36,635 nucleotides of DNA, from NCBI GenBank assembly GCA_020029595.1, contig JAIBJN010000022.1:1-36635 (forward strand). The letters are read 5' to 3'. The translations under genes were made by a program, and so were the position numbers. Positions 13,806 to 22,126 of the stretch are shown one piece after another (position 1 is the stretch's first letter; the number at the start of each line of letters is the position of its first letter). The stretch is from Actinomycetota bacterium. GTDB lineage: Bacteria; Actinomycetota; Thermoleophilia; Gaiellales; Gaiellaceae. The notes under the pieces are model-generated. The model was given only the letters and a program-made list of their open reading frames with translations. It did not search any database and was not told the origin of the DNA.

Positions 13806-15269
13806 ATGAACGTCGTCCTCGACGGCTCGAGCCTGACTCTCGTCGACGTCGTCCGTGTGGCGCGCGAGGGCGCGGCCGTGGAGCTCGCGCCCGCGGCGGT
13901 CGAACGGATGCGGGAGGCGCACGCGGTCGTCGAGCGCGCGCTCGAGCGAGGCGACGTGGTCTACGGGCTGACGACCGGCGTCGGCGCCCGGAAGAAGGTG
14001 GGCGTCACGGCCGAACAGAGCCCGGCCTTCAACCGCGCCCTCGTCGCCAACCACCTCGTCGGCACCGGCCCGGACGCGCCGCGCGAGGTCGTGCGGGCGA
14101 CGATGCTCCGCGTGGCGAATGCCCTCGTCAAGGGGACCGCCGGCGTGCGGCCCGAGATCGCCGAGCGGATCGTGACGGCGCTGAACGCGCGGGAGCACCC
14201 GCGCGTGCGCCTGCTCGGCTCACTCGGCCAGGCCGATCTTCCCCAACATGCCGACCTCACGCACGGTCTCTTCGAGGGTGTCGAGCTCCAGGCCAAGGAG
14301 GGGATCGCCCTCCTCAACTCGAACGCCTTCTCGACGGCCCTCGCGGCGCTCGCCCTCGCCGACCTCGGGCGTCTCCTCTCCTCCCTCGACGTCGCGGGCG
14401 CGCTCGACCTCGAGGCCTTCGCAGCAAACCTCACTCTGCTTCACCCGGCCATCGGCGAGGTTCGTCCCTACCCCGGCATCGTCGAGTCCCTCGCCGGCCT
14501 GCGAGAGCTCCTCGAGGGAAGCTCCCTGTGGGATCCCGGCGTGGCCCGGAATCTCCAGGACCCGCTCTCGTTCCGCTGCCTCCCCCAGGTGCACGGCGCC
14601 GTGCGGGACGTGCTTGCCTTCGCCCAGGGCCACCTCGAGATCGAGCTCAACGCCTCGCAGGAGAACCCGCTCGTCCTTCCCGCCGAAGACCGCATCGTCT
14701 CGGTCGCCAACTTCGACATCCTGCCGCTGGCCTCGGCCCTCGACTTCCTCCGCATCGTCCTCGCCTCCGCCCTCACGTGCGCGTGCGAGCGCACGGAGAA
14801 GCTCCTCCAGGGACCGCTGACGGGGCTCCCGGACGGCCTCGCTCCCCGTCAGGGGCTGGCCGAGAACTCGCTCGGCGAGCTCGGGGTCACCGCGCAGGCG
14901 CTCACGGCCGAGGCGCGCCTCCTCGCCCACCCGGTCTCCTTCGAGACCGTCACCTCCACGCACGCCGAGGGGATCGAGGACCGGATGACGATGGCGCCCC
15001 TCGCCGCCCGCCGCCTTGGCGAAATGGTGCGGTTGGGCGAAGCTCTGGTCGCCATCGAGCTCGTGATCGGCTGTCAGGCCGTCGACCTCCGCCGCCCGGC
15101 CCGGCTCGGCGCTGGGACGCTCGTCGCCCACGAGCGCGTGCGCGAGCTCGTCCCCTTCCTGGGCGAAGGCGACACGCTCACGCCGGACCTCGAGCCGGTG
15201 CGCGACCTGATCCGCACGGGCGCGCTCGCTCCGAGAAGAGCAAACCGACGACGAGGAGAGGCGTCCTAG
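13806..15269 (+). CDS. Histidine ammonia-lyase-family protein lacking the MIO-forming triad
   Basis: The 487-residue protein has the HAL/PAL length and fold markers: YGLTTGVG (53-60), KEGIALLN (164-171), QDPLSFRCLPQVHGA (251-265), NASQENPLV (282-290), and HAEGIEDRMTMAPLAARRL near residue 390. In active HAL/PAL/TAL enzymes, GSVGASGDLAP carries the Ala-Ser-Gly that cyclises into the MIO electrophile. Here the region reads GSLGQADLPQHAD, so ASG is replaced by Gln142-Ala143-Asp144. The tyrosine of the usual QDAYSLR motif is Leu254. Tyr53, Asn171 and Arg257 equivalents remain. It cannot be a standard MIO ammonia-lyase; it may catalyse another elimination or addition, or bind an amino acid. It is coupled to the MetE-like gene and followed by an importer. 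Confidence 0.88.
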   Translation: MNVVLDGSSLTLVDVVRVAREGAAVELAPAAVERMREAHAVVERALERGDVVYGLTTGVGARKKVGVTAEQSPAFNRALVANHLVGTGPDAPREVVRATMLRVANALVKGTAGVRPEIAERIVTALNAREHPRVRLLGSLGQADLPQHADLTHGLFEGVELQAKEGIALLNSNAFSTALAALALADLGRLLSSLDVAGALDLEAFAANLTLLHPAIGEVRPYPGIVESLAGLRELLEGSSLWDPGVARNLQDPLSFRCLPQVHGAVRDVLAFAQGHLEIELNASQENPLVLPAEDRIVSVANFDILPLASALDFLRIVLASALTCACERTEKLLQGPLTGLPDGLAPRQGLAENSLGELGVTAQALTAEARLLAHPVSFETVTSTHAEGIEDRMTMAPLAARRLGEMVRLGEALVAIELVIGCQAVDLRRPARLGAGTLVAHERVRELVPFLGEGDTLTPDLEPVRDLIRTGALAPRRANRRRGEAS

Positions 15270-15272
15270 GAG

Positions 15273-15301
15273 TTGACGGAGCACGGGCACCGTGCGATAA
15301 G
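15273..15301 (+). promoter_or_regulatory. Promoter of the ABC importer operon
   Basis: TTGACG (15273-15278), a 17-nt spacer and GATAAG (15296-15301) lie just after the HAL-like stop codon. Transcription from about 15308 would give a leader of about 29 nt containing the Shine-Dalgarno GAGAGGAG (15320-15327). Confidence 0.55.
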
Positions 15302-15336
15302 GGCAGATTCCCGATTTGCGAGAGGAGCTGCGAGAG

Positions 15337-17025
15337 ATGGACGAGACCCAGCGCCGCGTCGACGAGTTCCGCAAGACCAGGAGCGACATCGAGAACAACC
15401 TGATCGACTCGCTCGTCGCAAGGAAGATCAGCCGGCGTGAGTTCGTCCGCCGCGGGACGGTCATCGGCCTTTCCCTGTCCTCGCTTTCCTTCATCGCCTC
15501 GGCGTGCGGCGGGGACGACGACGACGGGGCGGCCACCGGCGCCACCGAGACAACCGAAGCCGGGCCGAAGGCCGGCGGCGCCCTTCGTACGGGCATCATT
15601 GCACCCGCGATCGAGCTCAACCCGGTCGTCGTCTACGACGAGGGCGGGCTTGCAGTCCTCGGCCAGTCCGGCGAGTACCTCGCGTGGTCGAACGACCAGC
15701 TCGAGCTCGAGCCGCGCCTCGCCGAGAGCTGGACGCCGAACGACGACGGGTCCGTGTGGACGTTCGCGATCCGCCAGGGCGTCACGTTCCACGACGGCGC
15801 GCCGCTCACCGCCAAGGACGTCGCCTATACGCTCAACCTCAACGCGGATCCGGCCAACGAGGGCAACGCGCTCTCGGCGTTCGGGGACCCGGGCGGGCTG
15901 TCGGCGGGAGGAGCGAAGGCCGTCGACGACGCCACCCTCGAGGTGACGCTGAACGGCCCGAACGGCAGCTTCCCCTACCTCGTCAGCTCCGACAACTACA
16001 ACGTCATCGTCATCCCCGACGGCTTCGACCCGGCGACGTGGGAGAAGTCGTTCATCGGCACCGGCCCCTGGGTCCTCGACACGTTCACGCCCCAGCAGAG
16101 CGTCACCTACACGAAGAATCCCGACTACTGGGACACGAGCCGCCAGCCGCTCGCCGACACGAGCGAGCTCCGGTTCTTCGCCGAGGACCAGGCTCGCATC
16201 CTCGCGATCCAGGGCGGCGAGGTCGACATCCTGAGCCAGTTCCAGGTCGTCGCCGGCGGGGAGGCGCTGCTCAACGACCCGAACATCGTCGTGACCGAGA
16301 TCCAGGCGGCCCAGCACCGCCAGATCCACATGCGCGCCGACCAGGAGCCGTTCAAGGACAAGCGCACCCGGCAGGCGATGGCGCTCCTGCTCGACCGGCC
16401 GACGATCATCGAGGGCTTCTTCCAGGGCAAGGCCGACCTCGGAAACGACAACCCGTTCGCTCCGGTCTACCCGTACACCGACACGAGCGTGCCACAGCGC
16501 GCGGTGGACGTCGAGGAGGCCAAGCAGCTCCTCGCGGACGCGGGTCAGGGCGACGGCTTCGACGTGAAGCTCTCGACCTGGGACAACTACGAGATCCCGC
16601 AGCTCGCACAGCTCCTCCAGGGCGCGGCGAAGGAGATAGGGATCAACATCACGCTGAACGTCACCGACGCCGGCACCTACTACAGCGACTTCTGGCTCAA
16701 CTCGCCGCTCGGCATCACCGATTACGGACACCGCGGGGTGCCGACCGTGTACCTCACGGCCGCGCTCGGGAGCGCCGGCACCTGGAACGCCGCGCACTTC
16801 AAGAACCCGACCTTCGACGGGATGATCGTGGACTTCATCTCCGCGCTCGACGTCGACGCCCAGAAGGCGGCGGCGAAGTCGATCGAGGAGTTCCTGCTCG
16901 ACGAGACGCCGGTCATCTTCCCGTACTTCTACTACCACCTCTCGGCAGAGAGGAACAACGTGTCGGGGATCGACCCGACCGGGATGGGACACATCGACCT
17001 GACCAAGACGGGCTTCACCAGCTGA
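15337..17025 (+). CDS. ABC transporter substrate-binding lipoprotein (peptide/nickel/opine type, SBP family 5)
   Basis: The 562-residue protein has a 30-residue charged N-terminus, a twin-arginine motif SRREFVRRG (32-40), a hydrophobic stretch and a lipobox IASAC with Cys57, so it is probably a Tat-exported lipoprotein. A Thr/Gly-rich linker leads to the cluster C domain: LAESWTPNDDGSVWTFAIRQ, VTFHDGAPLTAKDVAY, IGTGPWVLDTF and DKRTRQAMALLLDR are classic family-5 motifs. Ligands of this family are di/oligopeptides, opines, metals or amino-acid derivatives. ATG 15337 follows GAGAGGAG; a TTG at 15316 lies inside that leader. The two permeases and ATPase follow directly. Confidence 0.95.
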   Translation: MDETQRRVDEFRKTRSDIENNLIDSLVARKISRREFVRRGTVIGLSLSSLSFIASACGGDDDDGAATGATETTEAGPKAGGALRTGIIAPAIELNPVVVYDEGGLAVLGQSGEYLAWSNDQLELEPRLAESWTPNDDGSVWTFAIRQGVTFHDGAPLTAKDVAYTLNLNADPANEGNALSAFGDPGGLSAGGAKAVDDATLEVTLNGPNGSFPYLVSSDNYNVIVIPDGFDPATWEKSFIGTGPWVLDTFTPQQSVTYTKNPDYWDTSRQPLADTSELRFFAEDQARILAIQGGEVDILSQFQVVAGGEALLNDPNIVVTEIQAAQHRQIHMRADQEPFKDKRTRQAMALLLDRPTIIEGFFQGKADLGNDNPFAPVYPYTDTSVPQRAVDVEEAKQLLADAGQGDGFDVKLSTWDNYEIPQLAQLLQGAAKEIGINITLNVTDAGTYYSDFWLNSPLGITDYGHRGVPTVYLTAALGSAGTWNAAHFKNPTFDGMIVDFISALDVDAQKAAAKSIEEFLLDETPVIFPYFYYHLSAERNNVSGIDPTGMGHIDLTKTGFTS

Positions 17026-17036
17026 GAGCAGCGACG

Positions 17037-17063
17037 CGGGGCCGGGCGATCGCCCCGGCCCCG
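17037..17063 (+). terminator. Strong intercistronic hairpin after the binding-protein gene
   Basis: A perfect 10-bp all-GC stem (17037-17046 with 17054-17063) encloses a 7-nt loop. It begins 11 nt after the binding-protein stop codon and has no T run. Such hairpins between binding-protein and permease genes usually act as partial terminators or 3' stabilisers that keep the binding protein in excess; that role is inferred. Confidence 0.65.
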
Positions 17064-17079
17064 TGCGTGGAGGTGTGCG

Positions 17080-18036
17080 ATCGCACGATTCCTCCTCAAA
17101 CGGCTCGGACTCGCGCTCATCACGCTCGTTCTCCTGAGCGTGATCATCTTCGTCGCGGCGCAGCTCCTCCCCGGGGACGTCGGCCGCGCGATCCTCGGCC
17201 CCTTCGCCGCTCAGAGCTCGGTCGACCAGCTCAACGAGGAGCTCGGCACGAACAGGTCCATCGTCGTCCAGTACGGCGACTGGGTCGGCGGCGTGCTCCA
17301 GGGCGACCTCGGCGACTCCTATGCGTTCAGCCGGCCTGTCGGGGATCTTCTCTGGCCCGCTCTCAAGAACTCGGCCAAGCTCGCCCTCCTCGCCTTCGTC
17401 ATCGTGGTCCCGATCGGCATCCTCGGCGGGGTCGCCGCCGCGCTCAAGGAGGGACGCTTGCGCGACCGGGTCATCTCGATTGGCGGCCTCTCGGCGACCG
17501 CCATTCCCGAGTTCGTCTGGGCCGTGCTCGGGATCATGATCTTCGGCGTCTGGCTCGGCGTCCTGCCCACCACAGCGCAGGCACCGCAGGACGCGGGCTT
17601 CTTCACGCAGGTGAAGTACCTCCTCCTCCCCGCGCTCTGCCTCGTCTTCGTTCTCTTCGGCTACATCGCCCGCATGGCGCGGGCCGGCACGATCGAGTCC
17701 CTTGACGCCGACTACACGCGAACCGCGTATCTCAAGGGCCTGCCACGGCGCACGGTCATCCGGCGCCACGTGCTGCGGAACTCCCTGCTGCCGACGATCG
17801 CGGTCGTCGCGACCCAGGTCGGCTACCTCTTCGGCGGCCTCGTCGCGATCGAGCTCATCTTCAACTACAACGGCCTCGGACAGCTGATCTACCGGGCCGC
17901 TCAGCGACAGGACTTCCCGCTCCTCCTCAGCGCCACCCTCGTCGTCGGCGTCGTCTACCTCGTGGCGACGCTGATCGCCGACGTGCTCTACTCGCTTCTC
18001 AACCCGCGCATCCGCCTCGCCTCGTCCGAGTCATGA
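17080..18036 (+). CDS. ABC transporter permease, DppB/OppB type
   Basis: The 318-residue polytopic protein starts (I)ARFLLKRLGLALITLVLLSVIIF, the standard OppB/DppB N-terminus with its first membrane helix. It has the EAA-like coupling segment DADYTRTAYLKGLPRRTVIRRHVLRNSL in two blocks near residues 208-236. The first canonical in-frame start is GTG at 17140, which would remove most of helix 1. An ATC at 17080 lies 6 nt after GGAGG (17069-17073) and gives the full family N-terminus, so I take AUC as the likely start. The next permease gene overlaps its stop (ATGA). Confidence 0.88.
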   Translation: MARFLLKRLGLALITLVLLSVIIFVAAQLLPGDVGRAILGPFAAQSSVDQLNEELGTNRSIVVQYGDWVGGVLQGDLGDSYAFSRPVGDLLWPALKNSAKLALLAFVIVVPIGILGGVAAALKEGRLRDRVISIGGLSATAIPEFVWAVLGIMIFGVWLGVLPTTAQAPQDAGFFTQVKYLLLPALCLVFVLFGYIARMARAGTIESLDADYTRTAYLKGLPRRTVIRRHVLRNSLLPTIAVVATQVGYLFGGLVAIELIFNYNGLGQLIYRAAQRQDFPLLLSATLVVGVVYLVATLIADVLYSLLNPRIRLASSES

Positions 18037-18950
18037 GCAGGCCCGAAGAGCAGGTCGTTCTCGCAGAGCATCCGCTCCCCGAGACGCCGAGGGGCGAGGG
18101 CGACGAGGAGGCCCGGGTTGCGCGGCGGGAGCGGCTGCGGCTCCTTTCCCGCTCGAAGACCTTCCTCGCCGGAGCGCTCGTCTTCGGCGTCTTCGTCTTC
18201 TGCGCGATCTTCGGCGAGGCGGTCGTGCCCTACGACCCGCTCGGCTCACCTACGGACATCTTGAACAAGCTCGAGGCGCCGTCGTCGTCCCACTACTTCG
18301 GCACGGATCAGCTCGGCCGCGACGTCTTCTCCCGCGTCGTCGTCGGGGCCCGCGACATCCTCGTCGTCGCGTTGGCGGCGACGCTGCTCGGCACCGTTCT
18401 CGGCGCTGCCATCGGCCTCGTCACCGGATACTTCCGCGGGCTCGTCGACGACGTCCTCATGCGCATCGTGGACGCGTTCCTGGCGATCCCGCTCGTCATC
18501 CTCGCCACCGTCGCGCTCGTCGCGCTCGGCCCGTCCAAGGTCACCCTCGTCGTCGTCATCGGCATCGTCTTCGCGCCGATCATCGCCCGCACCGTGCGCG
18601 CCGCCGTGCTCTCCGAGCGCGAGCTCGAGTACGTTCAGGCGGCCAGGCTCCGCAACGAGCACGCCCCCTACATCATGTTCGCCGAGATCCTCCCGAACGT
18701 CACCGCGCCGATCGTGGTGGAGTTCACCGTCCGCCTCGGCTACGCGATCTTCGCGATCGCGACGCTCACGTTTCTCGGCTTCGGCGTCCAGCCGCCCTCG
18801 CCCGACTGGGGCCTCCAGATCAAGGAGAACTACGTGATCCTGAACGGCGGCTACTGGTGGCCGACGCTCTTCCCCGCGCTCGCGATCGCGGCGCTCGTCA
18901 TCAGCATCAACCTGATCACGGACGGAATCTCGAGGGTCTTCGAGCGATGA
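18033..18950 (+). CDS. ABC transporter permease, DppC/OppC type
   Basis: The 305-residue protein has a cytoplasmic N-terminus, a first membrane helix (LAGALVFGVFVFCAIFGEAV), then HYFGTDQLGRDVFSRVVVGAR, the signature of DppC/OppC permeases. The EAA loop is visible around YVQAARLRNEHAPYIMFAEI, and the C-terminus has GVQPPSPDWGLQI. It forms the membrane channel with the preceding permease. The ATG overlaps the previous stop, and the ATPase gene in turn overlaps this stop, so the operon is tightly coupled. Confidence 0.95.
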   Translation: MSRPEEQVVLAEHPLPETPRGEGDEEARVARRERLRLLSRSKTFLAGALVFGVFVFCAIFGEAVVPYDPLGSPTDILNKLEAPSSSHYFGTDQLGRDVFSRVVVGARDILVVALAATLLGTVLGAAIGLVTGYFRGLVDDVLMRIVDAFLAIPLVILATVALVALGPSKVTLVVVIGIVFAPIIARTVRAAVLSERELEYVQAARLRNEHAPYIMFAEILPNVTAPIVVEFTVRLGYAIFAIATLTFLGFGVQPPSPDWGLQIKENYVILNGGYWWPTLFPALAIAALVISINLITDGISRVFER

Positions 18951-21004
18951 CCGCTGCGACCGCGCCTGCGCTCGAGCTGGACGACCTCAACGTCGCCTAC
19001 ACGGTCCGGGGCATCGACCGCCCCGTGCTCCGCGGGGTCACGCTCTCGATCGCCCAGGGCGAGTCCTACGGGCTCGTCGGCGAGTCCGGCTGCGGCAAGT
19101 CGACCGCCGCCTTCGCCCTCATGCGCTATCTCCCTCGAAACGGGAAGATCCAGAGCGGGTCGATCCGGATCGCAGGCCAGGAGCTCATGAGCATGAGCGA
19201 GGATGGTGTCCGGAACCTCCGCGCCACCCAGGTCTCGATGGTCTACCAGAATCCCGGCGCGGCACTGAACCCGTCCATTCACATCGGCGACCAGGTGGCC
19301 GAAGTGTTCGAGATCGCGGGCGGATCGGGCGCGCAGGCGCGGGAGCGCACGCACGAGATCCTCGGCAAGGTGCAGATCTCCGATCCCGCACGCGTGATGC
19401 GCCGCTATCCACACCAGCTCTCGGGCGGCATGCAGCAGCGAGTCGTCATCGCCATGGCGCTCGCCAAAGACCCGGCGCTCCTCATTCTCGACGAGCCGAC
19501 GACAGGCCTCGACGCCACCGTCGAGGCCGAGGTCCTCGACCTCGTCGCGTTGCTCCGGGGCGAGTTCGGGACGAGCGTGTTCTTCATCAGCCACAACCTC
19601 GCCGTGATCCGCAGGATGTGCGAGCGAGTCGGCGTCCTCTACGCGGGTCGCCTCGTCGAAGAGGGGCAGGCCGAGACGGTCTTCACCGATCCGCGCCATC
19701 CGTACACCGTCGGTCTCCTGCGGTGCATCCCCAAAGGCGGCCTGCGCAAGGACGTGCACCGGCTCGACTCCATCCCCGGCTTCCTCCCGCAACTCGGCGC
19801 CGACCTGCCCGGCTGCGTCTTCACGGATCGCTGCGGCCTCGCTCGGGAGATCTGCCGGGAGCACGAGCCCGAGTTCCACCAGCTCGGCGGAGGCCATGCG
19901 AGTCGCTGCCATTTCCACGACGAGGCGCAGACGCTGCCGCGCACGACCCCCTCCCACACGGAGGTGCCGAAGCGCGAGTCGAACGGCGTCCCGGTGGTCA
20001 AGGCCGAGCACATGGCCAAGACCTTTCACCAGGAGGGCCACGACGTCCGCGCACTCGACGATCTCTCCATCGAGATCCGCCCCGGCGAGACGCTCGGCCT
20101 CGTCGGCGAGTCCGGAAGCGGGAAGACGACGTTCGCCCGGCTCTTGCTCGGACTGACCGAACCCGACCAGGGCTCGATCGTCGAGCTCGAGGGCCATCCG
20201 CTCGCACCGCGGATCGCGAAGAGAAGCTCGGACGACGTTCGCGCGCTCCAGATCGTCTTCCAGAACCCGGACGCGGCTCTCAATCGCCGCTTCTCGGTGC
20301 GCCGGATCATCAACCGGGCCCTCACGAAGCTCGTGGGCGCAAAGGGAGAGGGGCGCGACACCCGGCTCCGGGAGCTCGCGCACTCCGTGCGCTTCGACGT
20401 GCGCCTGCTGGGGGCGCGGCCCGCGCAGCTCTCCGGCGGCCTCAAGCAGCGCGTGGCGATCGCGCGCGCGTTTGCCGGCGAACCGCTCGTGGTCGTCTGC
20501 GACGAGCCGACCTCCGCCCTCGACGTCTCCGTGCAGGCCGCGATTCTCAACCTCCTCGCCGATCTCCAGCGCGACAAGGGAGTGACGTACCTCTTCATCT
20601 CCCACGACCTCGGCGTCGTTCGCTACCTCTCCGACCGTATCGCCGTCCTGTATCTCGGACGGCTGATGGAGGTGGGCGACGCGGAGACGGTCTTCAGCGC
20701 GCCTCACCACCCGTACACCGAGGCGCTGCTCTCCGCCGTGCCGAGCGTCGAGGGCGAGGAGCGCCCGCGGATCAGGCTCGAGGGCGAGATCCCGAGCGCG
20801 GCCGATCCTCCCTCCGGCTGCGTCTTCCACACCCGCTGCCCGCGCTACCTGGGAGCGATCTGCGAGGAGCAGGAGCCGCCGCTCGCGGAGGTGGAGCGGG
20901 GCCACTTCATGCGCTGCCACATCCCCGTCGACGAGCTGCGGCGCCTGCAGGCCGAGCCGCCCCCACCGCGGGCGCGAGGTTCTCAGGCGAAGACGACGAG
21001 CTGA
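18947..21004 (+). CDS. Fused double ABC ATPase (DppD-DppF type) of the importer
   Basis: The 685-residue protein joins two complete ATPases. Half 1 has GESGCGKST, LSGGMQQRV and LLILDEPTTGLDATVE; half 2 has GESGSGKTT, LSGGLKQRVAIARAF and VVVCDEPTSALDVSVQ. Each half ends with the cysteine-containing oligopeptide C-terminal extension (GCVFTDRC...C and GCVFHTRC...C). In most Dpp/Opp systems these are two separate genes. Both halves keep Walker A, signature and Walker B residues, so both sites look active. ATG 18947 overlaps the permease stop (ATGA). The 3' end overlaps the convergent alcohol dehydrogenase gene by 22 bp. Confidence 0.95.
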   Translation: MTAATAPALELDDLNVAYTVRGIDRPVLRGVTLSIAQGESYGLVGESGCGKSTAAFALMRYLPRNGKIQSGSIRIAGQELMSMSEDGVRNLRATQVSMVYQNPGAALNPSIHIGDQVAEVFEIAGGSGAQARERTHEILGKVQISDPARVMRRYPHQLSGGMQQRVVIAMALAKDPALLILDEPTTGLDATVEAEVLDLVALLRGEFGTSVFFISHNLAVIRRMCERVGVLYAGRLVEEGQAETVFTDPRHPYTVGLLRCIPKGGLRKDVHRLDSIPGFLPQLGADLPGCVFTDRCGLAREICREHEPEFHQLGGGHASRCHFHDEAQTLPRTTPSHTEVPKRESNGVPVVKAEHMAKTFHQEGHDVRALDDLSIEIRPGETLGLVGESGSGKTTFARLLLGLTEPDQGSIVELEGHPLAPRIAKRSSDDVRALQIVFQNPDAALNRRFSVRRIINRALTKLVGAKGEGRDTRLRELAHSVRFDVRLLGARPAQLSGGLKQRVAIARAFAGEPLVVVCDEPTSALDVSVQAAILNLLADLQRDKGVTYLFISHDLGVVRYLSDRIAVLYLGRLMEVGDAETVFSAPHHPYTEALLSAVPSVEGEERPRIRLEGEIPSAADPPSGCVFHTRCPRYLGAICEEQEPPLAEVERGHFMRCHIPVDELRRLQAEPPPPRARGSQAKTTS

Positions 21005-22086
21005 CGCACGGCCTCGCCCGCACGGAGGCGATCGAGGGCCTCCGGCAGCTCGGCGAGCGCGATGCGGTGGCTGACGAGCTCATCGAGGCGGAACTCGCCC
21101 GCGGCGTACAGGTCGACGAGGCGTGGGACGTCCTCCTGGATCACGGCCGAGCCCAGGAGGCAGCCCTTGAGCGTCTTCTCGTTGATGAAACCCCAGGTGT
21201 CGATCGTGAGCGTCGAGCCCCTCGGCGGGAGCCCGATGACGACGACCGTGCCGCCGGGTCGCACCGCCTCCCACGCCTCGCGGATCGTCTCCTCCCGTCC
21301 GATCGCCTCGAAGGCGTAGTCCGCACCGCCGCCCGTGGCATGGCGGACGCGTCGCGCCGTGTCCGCGCTCGGACGGGCCTGGAGGGTCGCCGTCGCACCC
21401 AGCTGCGCGGCGAGCTCCAGCTTCTCCGGCCGCGTGTCGACGCCGACGATGGGGCTCGCGCCCGAGAGCCGCGCGGCCTGGAGTGCGGAGAGCCCGACGC
21501 CGCCGCAGCCCCAGACGGCAACGCTCGCCCCCTCCTCGACCCCCGCCGTTCTCGTCACGCCGCCCCAGCCCGTGAGGGCCGCGCAGCCGACGAGCGCGGC
21601 GACGTCGAGCCGAACGTCCTCTCGGATCGGCACGGCGACCGATTCCGGCACGACGGCGTACTCCGCGAACGAGGAGACCGCGTTGAAGTGGCGGAGCACG
21701 GTCCCCTCCAGGGAGAGGCGCGAGGTGCCGTCCGCCAGCGTTCCAGTCGCCGACATGCGGTCGCCGAGCTCGCAGAGGTTGGGCCGCCCGCTGCGGCAGC
21801 TCGCGCACTCACTGCACGAGGGGAGGAGCGCGAGGACGACGTGGTCGCCGGGCTGGAGCCGTGTGACGCCCGCACCCGTCTCGACGACGACGCCGGAGGC
21901 CTCGTGCCCGAGGACGAGGGGCAGCGGCTCGGGGAGGTCGCCGTCGACGACGTGCAGGTCGCTCGCGCAGACCCCGCACGCGGCGATGCGGACCAGCGCC
22001 TCGCCTGGCTGCGGCGGCGCCAGCTCCACCTCGCGGATCTCGACCGCCCGACCCGGCTCCCACAGCACTGCGGCCTGCATGCGCAT
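20983..22086 (-). CDS. Zinc-dependent alcohol dehydrogenase (MDR superfamily)
   Basis: The 367-residue protein has the catalytic zinc residues Cys in GVCASDLH and His/Glu in GHEASG, the four structural zinc cysteines in CSECASCRSGRPNLC, and the NAD-binding loop WGCGGVGLSALQAA. It oxidises an alcohol or hemithioacetal with NAD; the substrate is unknown. Close relatives include class III-like enzymes. ATG 22086 has TACGCT 7 nt upstream and no Shine-Dalgarno. It is divergent from a second, related dehydrogenase and convergent with the ABC ATPase. Confidence 0.94.
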   Translation of the reverse strand: MRMQAAVLWEPGRAVEIREVELAPPQPGEALVRIAACGVCASDLHVVDGDLPEPLPLVLGHEASGVVVETGAGVTRLQPGDHVVLALLPSCSECASCRSGRPNLCELGDRMSATGTLADGTSRLSLEGTVLRHFNAVSSFAEYAVVPESVAVPIREDVRLDVAALVGCAALTGWGGVTRTAGVEEGASVAVWGCGGVGLSALQAARLSGASPIVGVDTRPEKLELAAQLGATATLQARPSADTARRVRHATGGGADYAFEAIGREETIREAWEAVRPGGTVVVIGLPPRGSTLTIDTWGFINEKTLKGCLLGSAVIQEDVPRLVDLYAAGEFRLDELVSHRIALAELPEALDRLRAGEAVRQLVVFA

Positions 22087-22093
22087 GCCGGCG

Positions 22094-22119
22094 AGCGTAC
22101 CTGGCGCGCGCCGTAGAAT
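22094..22119. promoter_or_regulatory. Divergent leaderless promoters of the two alcohol dehydrogenases
   Basis: Minus-strand TACGCT (22094-22099) and plus-strand TAGAAT (22114-22119) each end 7 nt before an ATG (22086 minus, 22127 plus). The 14 bp between the boxes contain the perfect palindrome GGCGCGCGCC (22103-22112), a possible shared operator. Confidence 0.55.
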
Positions 22120-22126
22120 CGCCCCC

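Noticed and set aside
15178-17769. Long minus-strand open frame opposite the binding-protein gene
   Set aside because: Its composition (Asp/Glu/Arg/Val repeats) is that of an antisense frame, and the plus strand encodes a clear SBP5 lipoprotein.
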